Assembly: GCA_031732875.1 (NCBI GenBank)
Contig: JAVMKL010000291.1
Location: 1 to 12,068 of the forward strand
From: JAVMKJ01 sp031732875
Lineage (GTDB): Bacteria > Pseudomonadota > Gammaproteobacteria > Competibacterales > Competibacteraceae
Reading direction: 5' to 3'
Length of the DNA stretch: 12,068 nucleotides
The notes under the pieces are model-generated. The model saw nothing but the letters and a program-made list of their open reading frames with translations. It had not been told where the DNA came from and did no database searches. Below, piece after piece: positions 1 to 6,861 of this stretch (its first letter is position 1; every line of letters starts with the position of its first letter). The translations under genes were made by a program, and so were the position numbers.

Positions 1-295
1 CCGCCGCGAACCGGTTCACCTCGCGGTGCAGCTCGGCGTAGGTGTAAATCTTGGTCTCGTCGGTTTCGGTCGAGATGTAGATGACCGCCCGCTGATCGGC
101 CCGGTCGGCCAAGTGCCGGTCCACGGCGTTGTAGCAGAGGTTGGTTTCGCCACCGACGAACCACTTGCAAAACGGCGGCTTGCTGTAGTCGCGCACCTTT
201 TGCGGCGGCTTGTTCCAGTGAATCAGCTTCGCCTGCTCGCCCCAGAAACCCTCGGGGTCGTTGATGGACCAGCGATGGAATTCTTCGTAATTCAT
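1..295 (-). CDS. prpE: Propionate-CoA ligase (acetyl-CoA synthetase family), N-terminal part, cut by window edge
   Basis: Only the first 98 codons are in the window; the gene runs off the left edge on the minus strand. The protein begins MNYEEFHRWSINDPEGFW and contains KPPFCKWFVGGETNLCYNA followed by VDRHL, the N-terminal acyl-CoA synthetase domain (ACAS_N type) that precedes the AMP-binding core. The early SINDPE.FW and PPF.KWF...TNLC.NA.DR pattern resembles propionyl-CoA synthetase PrpE more than acetyl-CoA synthetase AcsA, although AcsA cannot be fully excluded without the core. Family knowledge: the enzyme converts propionate, CoA and ATP to propionyl-CoA, AMP and PPi in the cytoplasm, feeding the methylcitrate or methylmalonyl route. 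The ATG at 293-295 is preceded by a GGAAGG-like ribosome site on the minus strand. It lies 129 bp downstream of mdh in the same direction, so co-transcription is possible. The family call is firm; the substrate is inferred. Confidence 0.85.
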   Translation of the reverse strand, partial: MNYEEFHRWSINDPEGFWGEQAKLIHWNKPPQKVRDYSKPPFCKWFVGGETNLCYNAVDRHLADRADQRAVIYISTETDETKIYTYAELHREVNRFAA

Positions 296-424
296 GCGTG
301 AGTACCTTCCGATTTAGCGGTTTGGAATAGCGACATTATGATTGTCGTCGAGGAAGTGTAGTCGCTCGGTTGAAAATTTCCTGCTCGCCGTCCTCGCGTT
401 GCCACGGGAACGGCGATCGGACCT

Positions 425-1411
<987 letters not shown>

Positions 1412-1683
1412 ACTTGTGCTCCTTTGAGGTTAGCGATGATGCCAGTGGGGCTGAGAATGCTCCGGGGTCGCGATCGAAACACGCTCCCGGAACTGGGTAT
1501 GACTAATGGTGGACATAAGGCGGTAAAACCTGCCGGCCGGCGAACGAAACCGCGGCGATATTTTTATTGATGAGACGTCGACCAAGCTCGGTGGCGTCCG
1601 GCTTTAAAGTTGAAAAATAGTACCGTAGATTGTCGAGTTTTAAAACGAATGCCGGTTTTCGCCGCTTGAGGATATCCGTCGCG
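1412..1683. other. Divergent intergenic region between mdh and cysZ
   Basis: This 272-bp stretch must hold the promoters of both mdh (minus) and cysZ (plus). It contains AT-rich patches (around 1560-1570 and 1602-1645) against a GC-rich background, which is what one expects of promoters. I find only weak sigma70-like candidates. On the plus strand there is TTAAAG, a 16-base spacer and TAGATT near 1604-1631. On the minus strand there is TTTTAC, a 17-base spacer and TAGTCA near 1500-1540. Neither is close enough to consensus to annotate separately. No convincing gene, RNA or operator is visible. The 65-codon minus-strand frame that crosses the cysZ start looks like chance. Confidence 0.6.
1419..1425 (-). 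promoter_or_regulatory. Ribosome binding site of mdh
   Basis: On the minus strand this reads AAAGGAG, 7 bases before the mdh ATG. It is one of the two strongest Shine-Dalgarno matches in the window (the other is before chpA) and fixes the mdh start. Confidence 0.8.
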
Positions 1684-2421
1684 ATGAGCAATTCATTCAC
1701 CCAAGGCGCGGGCTATGTATTGAACGGCCTGCGCTGGCTGCCCAAGGCCGGCTTGCGCGGCTTCGTGGCGCTGCCGCTGTCGATCAACGCCCTGCTGTTC
1801 GGTGGAGGCATCTGGTGGGGGGCGAGCCAGTTGGAACGTCTCGACCGGACGGTACAGAACTGGCTGCCGGAATGGCTGAGCTGGCTGCACTGGCTGTTGT
1901 GGCTGCTGTTCGTGCTCACCGTGCTGGTGGTGCTCTTTTATACCTTTTCCCTGGTGGCCAATCTGATCGCCGCGCCCTTCAACGGCCTGCTGGCCGAACG
2001 GGTTGAAAAGATGATCGCGCCCCCCGGCTCCGCTCCGCCGCCGCCGACCGATTTCAATTGGCGGGAACTGCTGTTTTCCCCCTTGGCGGAACTGCGCAAG
2101 TTGCTGTTCTTCGTCGCCTGGGCCATTCCGCCGGCGGTGTTGTCGTTCGTGCCGGTGGCCAACATTGCCGCGCCAGCGCTCTGGGCGGTCTCCACCTCCT
2201 GGATGCTGGCGCTGGAATATGCCGACTATCCCCTCGGAAATCGCGGATTGACCCTCCGCGATCAGCGCCGGTTGTTGCGCCGGCATTGGCCGCTGACCCT
2301 GGGTTTCGGCGGCATGACCCTGCTGTTGACCCTGATTCCGGGACTGAATCTGCTGGTCATGCCGGCGGCGGTGATCGGCGCCACCCTGATGTGGAATCGG
2401 GAACTGTCGGATTCGCGATGA
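1684..2421 (+). CDS. cysZ: CysZ/EI24-family membrane protein, probable sulfate transporter
   Basis: A 245-residue hydrophobic protein, close to the length of E. coli CysZ (253). Membrane segments are apparent at about 26-47, 66-90, 139-180 and 203-233, separated by a Pro-rich cytoplasmic-type loop (about 112-123). Family signatures are ANLIAAPFNGLLAERVE at 92-108 and the WMLALEYADYPLGNRG stretch at 173-188, both typical of the CysZ/EI24 family. CysZ is a high-affinity inner-membrane sulfate channel feeding cysteine synthesis; here that role rests on homology alone, since no cys genes are adjacent. I prefer the ATG at 1684, with GAGGA about 11 bases upstream, over an in-frame TTG at 1630 that would add 18 residues lacking family character. 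The stop overlaps the next start (ATGA), implying translational coupling with waaA. The family has divergent members of unknown function, so the symbol is less certain than the family. Confidence 0.83.
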   Translation: MSNSFTQGAGYVLNGLRWLPKAGLRGFVALPLSINALLFGGGIWWGASQLERLDRTVQNWLPEWLSWLHWLLWLLFVLTVLVVLFYTFSLVANLIAAPFNGLLAERVEKMIAPPGSAPPPPTDFNWRELLFSPLAELRKLLFFVAWAIPPAVLSFVPVANIAAPALWAVSTSWMLALEYADYPLGNRGLTLRDQRRLLRRHWPLTLGFGGMTLLLTLIPGLNLLVMPAAVIGATLMWNRELSDSR

Positions 2422-3710
2422 ATCGCGTCGCCGACCGGTCGGGCCGGATTCCGCGCTGGCTTTACACCGCCCTGCTGTACCCGATCTTGCCTCTGGCGCT
2501 GCTGCGGCTGTACTGGCGCGGCCGGCGGGATCCGGAACATCGCCGGCGCTGGCCCGAGCGATTGGGGCTCATCCCGTCTCTGCCTTCCGGCTGTCTGTGG
2601 GTTCACGCCGTTTCGGTGGGCGAGACCCGAGCCGCCCTGCCCCTGATTCGCGCTCTGCTGGTCCGCTATCCCGGCCGGCCGCTGCTGGTCACCACCACCA
2701 CCCTGACCGGTTCCCGCCAAGTCCGGGAGGCGCTGGGCGAACGAGTCCATCACGTCTACGCTCCCTATGACCTGCCCGGCGCGGTACGACGATTCCTGCA
2801 ACGAACCCGTCCACGGCTGGCGGTGATCATGGAAACCGAGCTGTGGCCGAACCTGTTGCGGCAATGCGCGGTCGCCGACATTCCGGTCATGATCGCCAAT
2901 GCCCGCCTGTCGGAACGCTCGGCGCGCGGCTACGCGCGGATCCGCCGGTTGACCGCGTCCATGTTGCGGGATGTCACCCTGATCGCCGCCCAGGCCGAGG
3001 CCGACGCCGAGCGCTTCCGCGCCTTGGGTGCCCGGTGGGTCGTGACGACCGGCAATCTCAAGTACGACCTGACGCTGCCGGACGATCTGCCGGAGCGGGG
3101 ACGGAATCTGCGGCGGGAACGGCTGGGAGACAGCCGGCTGGTCTGGATTGCCGCCAGCACTCATGCCGGCGAGGACGAACGGATACTGGACGCGTTCGCG
3201 CGCCTGCGCGCGCGCTGGCCCGAATTGCTGCTACTCCTGGTACCGCGCCACCCGGAACGCTTCGACGGAGTGGCGGATTTGTGCCGGCAGCGGAATTTCA
3301 GGGTGATTCGGCGCAGCGAGCAGCGACCCTGCCCGCCGGATACCGCCGTTTTCCTCGGGGACAGCATGGGCGAACTGTTGCTGTTCTACGCCGCCGCCGA
3401 CCTGGCCTTCGTCGGCGGCAGCCTGGTTCCGACCGGCGGCCACAACGTGCTGGAGCCGGCTCTGCTGGGCCTGCCGGTGCTGTTCGGCCCGCACATGTTC
3501 AACTTCACCGAAGCCGGCGAACGACTGCTGGCGGCGGACGCCGCGTGGCTGGTCGCCGATGCGGCGGCACTGGCGCACGTCGCAGACCGGTTGCTCGCCG
3601 ATCCCGAAGCGCGCCGAGCGGCCGGCCAGCGCGGCCGGGTGGTGGTGGAACGCCATCGGGGGGCGCTGGCGGCATTGCTGGCCTGCATCGAGGCATTGCT
3701 CGATCGATAA
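2418..3710 (+). CDS. waaA: 3-deoxy-D-manno-octulosonic acid (Kdo) transferase
   Basis: A 430-residue protein matching WaaA/KdtA (about 425 residues), a GT30-family glycosyltransferase that moves Kdo from CMP-Kdo to lipid A precursor at the cytoplasmic face of the inner membrane during LPS core synthesis. Visible features in order: an N-terminal membrane anchor at about 14-33 followed by basic residues; WVHAVSVGETRAALPL at 61-76 with the proposed catalytic base E69; PYDLP at 116-120; METELWPNLL at 138-147; NARLS at 161-165; TGNLKYD at 211-217; ASTHAGEDE at 246-254; LVPRHPERF at 274-282; and GGSLVPTGGHNVLEPA at 333-348 in the nucleotide-sugar site. It is intact. Its ATG overlaps the cysZ stop, so the two are probably one transcript. 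One or two Kdo additions cannot be told apart from sequence. A convergent tonB gene follows after 84 bp. Confidence 0.96.
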   Translation: MNRVADRSGRIPRWLYTALLYPILPLALLRLYWRGRRDPEHRRRWPERLGLIPSLPSGCLWVHAVSVGETRAALPLIRALLVRYPGRPLLVTTTTLTGSRQVREALGERVHHVYAPYDLPGAVRRFLQRTRPRLAVIMETELWPNLLRQCAVADIPVMIANARLSERSARGYARIRRLTASMLRDVTLIAAQAEADAERFRALGARWVVTTGNLKYDLTLPDDLPERGRNLRRERLGDSRLVWIAASTHAGEDERILDAFARLRARWPELLLLLVPRHPERFDGVADLCRQRNFRVIRRSEQRPCPPDTAVFLGDSMGELLLFYAAADLAFVGGSLVPTGGHNVLEPALLGLPVLFGPHMFNFTEAGERLLAADAAWLVADAAALAHVADRLLADPEARRAAGQRGRVVVERHRGALAALLACIEALLDR

Positions 3711-3794
3711 CCCGACAGCGGGCTTGGCCCGGCGCCGCGCCGGAATCCCGGCGGCTGGTGGCCGACGGCCTCGAAATCCCCTCGATCGTGCTCC

Positions 3795-4883
3795 TCAACG
3801 CGCCTGAATCCGGCCGCCGGGATCGAAGCGCCAGGGACTTTCGATCTTCAACAGGTCGACCTGCTGGCGCAGTTCGGCCGGAAAGGGTGGATAGGGCGCG
3901 GCCAGTTCGACGATCCGCCGGGCTGCCCGGTCGAGTTCGGCGTTGCCGGAAGAGCGTACGACGCGCACCTCCCGCAGGCTGCCGTCGGCGCGGATCGCCA
4001 CCTCCAGCAACGGCCCGGCGCTCGAATTCAGTCGCCGGGCGGCGTCCGGGAAGTTCGTCTCGCCGATCCGCATGACCTTGCGCGCCCAGTCGGCGGCATA
4101 GAATCCGGCCGGCGACCGGGTATCCACGAGGCTGACCCACTTGGAGCGAACCCCGGCGCTGGTCTTCCGTTCGGCATCGGCTTCAAGACCGGCGATCTGG
4201 CCGAGCAAGGCGATGCTGTCCGGCCGGCCGGGCCGGCTGGTGGAAGGAGCCGCCTGGGGCGCGGGCCTGGCGGTGACGGGAGGGACAGGCTTCACCGGCG
4301 GCGGGGTTTTCCCGCGCGGCGTGACGGCCGGCTGGGCCAGTGGTTCCACCGTCGCGATTTGCTGGGGTTTGACCGGTTTGGGCGGTGCGGTGGATTTGGC
4401 AATCGTGGGTGGCTTTGGCGCCGGTCGGGCCACGACCGCCGACTTCACCGGCGCCGACCGCACCGGCCGGGCGACGATCGCGGGCTCCGGCCGGGCGACG
4501 ATCGCGGGCTCCGGCCGGGCGATGATCGCGGGCTCCGGCCGGGCGGGCGGCGTCGGAGTTGCCGCGGGTGGCGGCGACACGGGTGGCGTGTCCGACCGGG
4601 GTTCGGGAGGCGGGATCGCGGATTCCGGGTCGGTAATGGCGGCCGACGCCCCAGACGCGGCCTCGGGCTGCGCCGGTCCCGGCGCGACGACCCGCTCCGG
4701 GACTTCGAGCCTCTCCGCCGGCGGCAGCAGCACGACGTCGAACCGCGGCGGCGCGGGAAAATGGAACGACCGCCAGTTCGTCGGTATCCCAAACAGCAGG
4801 ACAGCGTGCAGACCAAGCGCCAGCAGCAGCGCCAGCGCCATCCGCCGGCCGGCGTCATCCGCGTCCGGAACGAGGACGGTCAT
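3795..4883 (-). CDS. tonB: TonB-family energy transducer, syntenic with tonB3
   Basis: A 362-residue protein read from the ATG at 4881-4883. It has a short basic N-terminus and one membrane segment (about 14-34) carrying a histidine, H26, like the essential TM histidine of TonB. A long Pro/Ala/Lys-rich periplasmic spacer (about 50-240) follows, with three ARPEPAI(V/I) octapeptides. The C-terminal TonB domain (about 275-350) includes LLEVAIRADGSLREVRVVRSSG and a PYPPFP stretch. TonB proteins transmit the ExbB-ExbD proton-motive force to outer-membrane proteins. No exbBD genes are adjacent. Position next to gshB and a pil-chp cluster matches P. aeruginosa tonB3, reported to affect twitching and pilus assembly, so a pilus-related role is a reasonable inference. 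The start is uncertain: an ATG at 4896-4898 adds 5 residues and the frame is open to 4979, while a GGGA lies 9 bases before the chosen ATG. Confidence 0.85.
   Translation of the reverse strand: MTVLVPDADDAGRRMALALLLALGLHAVLLFGIPTNWRSFHFPAPPRFDVVLLPPAERLEVPERVVAPGPAQPEAASGASAAITDPESAIPPPEPRSDTPPVSPPPAATPTPPARPEPAIIARPEPAIVARPEPAIVARPVRSAPVKSAVVARPAPKPPTIAKSTAPPKPVKPQQIATVEPLAQPAVTPRGKTPPPVKPVPPVTARPAPQAAPSTSRPGRPDSIALLGQIAGLEADAERKTSAGVRSKWVSLVDTRSPAGFYAADWARKVMRIGETNFPDAARRLNSSAGPLLEVAIRADGSLREVRVVRSSGNAELDRAARRIVELAAPYPPFPAELRQQVDLLKIESPWRFDPGGRIQAR
4467..4538. repeat. 24-bp tandem repeat, three copies, in the tonB linker
   Basis: Three adjacent 24-base units (4467-4490, 4491-4514, 4515-4538). 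Units one and two are identical; unit three differs by one base (gatgat for gacgat). Each encodes one octapeptide ARPEPAIV (or ...II) of the periplasmic Pro-rich spacer. The length is a multiple of three, so copy changes would alter spacer length in frame. Confidence 0.95.
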
Positions 4884-5013
4884 CCATGGCGATCCCATGT
4901 CGGTCGTGGAAGAATTCCCCTCCCCGGCTAAGGATCGGGTGGCACGTGGTGCCGGGGTGGTTCGAAGCGGCGATTCCACGGGTCGGATAGGAGCGCGATA
5001 TCGCCGGCGCCGG

Positions 5014-5964
5014 TCAGCGCCGCGGTTGCCGCTCGATAGCGGCCATCAGATCGCCGCCGATGTCGAGGCCGAACCGGGCATCCAACTCCCGGGCGCAGGT
5101 GGGACTGGTGACGTTGATCTCGGTCAAATAGTCGCCGATCACGTCCAGACCGACGAACAGCAGGCCCATTTCCCGCAACTTCGGCGCCACTTGGGCGCAG
5201 ATCCAACGGTCGCGCCCGTTCAATGGCACGCCCTCGCCGCGACCGCCCGCCGCGAGGTTCGCCCGGGTCTCGCCCGCCTGCGGAATGCGCGCCAGCGCGT
5301 ACGGGACTGGCTCGCCGTCGATCAGCAGGATGCGCTTGTCGCCGGCGACCACCTCCGGCAGATAGCGCTGCGCCATGCTCGACCGCCGGCCATGGTGAGT
5401 GACCGTTTCCAGGATCACGTTCAGGTTGGGGTCGTCCCGCCGCAGGCGGAACACCGAGGCCCCCCCCATACCGTCCAGCGGCTTCACCACGATGTCGTCG
5501 TGCTCGTCCAGGAACGCCTTGAGCCGCGCCGCTTCTCGGCTGACCAGGGTCGGCGGACAACATTGCGGGAACCGCAGGGCGAAAAATTTCTCGTTGGCGT
5601 CGCGCAGGCTGCGGGGCCGGTTCACCACCAGAACCCCGGCCGTTTCGGCCAGTTCCAGCAGATAGGTGGTGTAGATGTATTCCATGTCGAACGGTGGATC
5701 CTTGCGCATCAGGATCGCGTCCAACTCCGCCAGCGGCAGTTCCCGCTCGCCGTGGAAGGCGAACCAGCCGCCCTTGTCGTCCCGAACGTTCACCAGCCGG
5801 GACCGACCAAACGCCTCGCCGCCGCGAGCGTAGAGGTCGGCCTGCTCGAAATAGTGCAACTCCCAGCCGCGAGCCTGGGCGGCGAGCAGCATGGCGAAGG
5901 TCGTGTCCTTCTTGATGGTAATGGTGGCGATGGGGTCCATCACCACGCCAAGCTTGATGGTCAT
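5014..5964 (-). CDS. gshB: Glutathione synthetase
   Basis: A 316-residue protein, exactly the length of E. coli GshB, which joins gamma-glutamylcysteine and glycine with ATP to make glutathione in the cytosol. Signature stretches in order: VVMDPIATITIKKDTTFAML at 7-26; MRKDPPFDMEYIYTTYLLE at 86-104; VNRPRSLRDANEK at 114-126; the ATP-grasp VKPLDGMGG at 160-168; GDKRILLIDGEPVPYALARI at 208-227; GETRANLAAGG at 231-241; and VGLDVIGDYLTEINVTSPT at 271-289, which carries the metal- and phosphate-binding acidic and Asn residues. All appear intact. The ATG at 5962-5964 aligns with the family start, although the ribosome site is weak. It is divergent from the pil genes and upstream of tonB on the same strand, with a 130-bp gap that shows no clear terminator, so gshB-tonB is probably one transcript. 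Confidence 0.97.
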   Translation of the reverse strand: MTIKLGVVMDPIATITIKKDTTFAMLLAAQARGWELHYFEQADLYARGGEAFGRSRLVNVRDDKGGWFAFHGERELPLAELDAILMRKDPPFDMEYIYTTYLLELAETAGVLVVNRPRSLRDANEKFFALRFPQCCPPTLVSREAARLKAFLDEHDDIVVKPLDGMGGASVFRLRRDDPNLNVILETVTHHGRRSSMAQRYLPEVVAGDKRILLIDGEPVPYALARIPQAGETRANLAAGGRGEGVPLNGRDRWICAQVAPKLREMGLLFVGLDVIGDYLTEINVTSPTCARELDARFGLDIGGDLMAAIERQPRR

Positions 5965-6221
5965 GGTCGGCCTGTCCGTCAGGTTGGGCGATCCCGGTCC
6001 GAAATATCCGGCGGGGCGAGCGGGTCGCGACCCCGAAAGTCGTGAATCGCGGTTTGTTTCATGGCATCGTTGTCGTTAGTATGCTAAAAATCATGCAAAA
6101 AAGACCAAAGCTTTAATCACGGCCAAGCGCGCCGCCCAAAAGCGGTGGGGATGGCGACCATTCCCCATTCGGACCCGGCGCGACGGCCTCCGGCTCCGAA
6201 TCCCGTTCCGAGGACAGTCAT
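5965..6221. other. Divergent intergenic region between gshB and pilI
   Basis: A 257-bp region that in P. aeruginosa would be followed by pilG and pilH before pilI. Here it is too short to hold either response regulator, and no frame resembles a receiver domain. The middle (about 6053-6118) is distinctly AT-rich, with A-tracts at 6086-6090 and 6096-6101, consistent with promoter or bendable DNA. The flanks are GC-rich. I see no strong palindrome that would mark an operator. Confidence 0.6.
6054..6082 (+). promoter_or_regulatory. Candidate sigma70 promoter of pilI-pilJ-chpA
   Basis: TTGTTT at 6054-6059, a 17-base spacer and TAGTAT at 6077-6082, followed by an AT-rich stretch. The spacing is ideal and each hexamer matches four of six consensus bases. 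The start of transcription would fall near 6089, leaving a leader of about 130 bases before pilI. This is inference from pattern only. Confidence 0.4.
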
Positions 6222-6791
6222 GTGGCAGATGCGGCAATAACCACCTCCGCGGCGCCCCCTCCGCTGCATCCCTTCGATATCCTGCTGCGGCTCGACCAGC
6301 GCATCCGCGAGCGGGCGCCGGTCGTGGCGATCAACGCCCAACTGTCGGAAATTCGCGGGCGGCTGGCGTTGCGCCTTGCTCCGTGGAACCTGCTATTCTC
6401 CATGGATGACGTCGCCGAAATCGTCCCAGTTCCCCGCGTGACCCGGGTGCCGGGCGTCAAGCGCTGGCTGCTGGGCATCGCCAACCTGCGCGGCAAGGTC
6501 ATATCGGTGTCGGATCTGCGGGATTTTCTGACCGAGCGGCCCACCACGCGGGTACCGGGCAGCCAGATCGTCGTGGTGCGCTCCGGGACGTGGGATTACG
6601 GCCTGCTGGTCGATGAAATCATCGGCATGCGACACTTCGGACCGCAGCATCGCCTGCCGTCGCTGGATGCCGTGGAGGCGAATCTTCGTCCCTACGTCTC
6701 CGAGGCATTCCTGAACGACAACCAGCAATGGTTGGCCTTCAATACCGGCAAACTGCTCTCGGAGTCCAGTTTTTTGAATGCAGCCATCTAG
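6222..6791 (+). CDS. pilI: PilI, CheW-like adaptor of the type IV pilus chemosensory system
   Basis: A 189-residue CheW-domain protein, near the size of P. aeruginosa PilI (178). The N-terminal 15 residues are Ala/Thr/Pro-rich, then LHPFDILLRLDQRIRERAP (15-33) is the PilI-type lead-in. The CheW core runs from about 50 to 180 with LLGIANLRGKVISVSDL at 83-99 and GLLVDEIIGMRHF at 127-139. CheW proteins bridge the chemoreceptor (here PilJ) and the CheA-type kinase (ChpA) at the cytoplasmic membrane. The start is a GTG at 6222-6224 with GAGGA (6210-6214) seven bases upstream. An ATG at 6220-6222 overlaps it in another frame but stops after six codons. pilJ follows 70 bp later on the same strand, so this is the first gene of the pilI-pilJ-chpA operon. 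Confidence 0.93.
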   Translation: MADAAITTSAAPPPLHPFDILLRLDQRIRERAPVVAINAQLSEIRGRLALRLAPWNLLFSMDDVAEIVPVPRVTRVPGVKRWLLGIANLRGKVISVSDLRDFLTERPTTRVPGSQIVVVRSGTWDYGLLVDEIIGMRHFGPQHRLPSLDAVEANLRPYVSEAFLNDNQQWLAFNTGKLLSESSFLNAAI

Positions 6792-6805
6792 ATTTTCGAG
6801 AATTT

Positions 6806-6828
6806 CCCCGCCGGACGATCGGGCGGGG
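6806..6828 (+). other. GC hairpin between pilI and pilJ
   Basis: CCCCGCC at 6806-6812 and GGCGGGG at 6822-6828 form a perfect 7-bp stem with a 9-base loop in the pilI-pilJ gap. No T-tract follows, so it is not a standard Rho-independent terminator. It could act in transcript processing or stability, or modulate pilJ translation. A role is not shown by the sequence. Confidence 0.5.
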
Positions 6829-6861
6829 CCAGTCAGGACCATGTTCGACGAGAAATAACCA

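Noticed and set aside
385..416. Possible terminator after mdh (TCGCCGT/ACGGCGA inverted repeat)
   Set aside because: The 7-bp stem is perfect but the loop is 18 bases and only a weak AAATTTTC follows on the minus strand; not enough for an intrinsic terminator.
1630..1683. Upstream TTG start for cysZ
   Set aside because: The added 18 residues do not look like the CysZ N-terminus, and the ATG at 1684 has a GAGGA element upstream.
1503..1700. 65-codon minus-strand frame in the mdh-cysZ gap
   Set aside because: It overlaps the cysZ start on the opposite strand, has no good ribosome site or recognisable domain, and would occupy the promoter region.
3729..3743. Hairpin CCGGCG-CCG-CGCCGG between the convergent waaA and tonB genes
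   Set aside because: Short stem with a three-base loop and no T-tract on either strand; such palindromes are common in GC-rich DNA.
2843..4075. 410-codon plus-strand frame overlapping waaA and tonB
   Set aside because: Extremely Arg/Gly/Pro-rich, out of frame with waaA, and no family resemblance.
4884..4979. Longer TonB N-terminus (start at 4979)
   Set aside because: The extra 32 residues are polar and precede the usual TonB basic-plus-membrane start; internal ATGs at 4898 or 4883 fit the family better.
4141..6045. 634-codon open frame on the plus strand across tonB and gshB
   Set aside because: It is the antisense of two clear genes and spans their gap; the Gly/Arg repeats are only the complement of the TonB Pro/Ala repeat.
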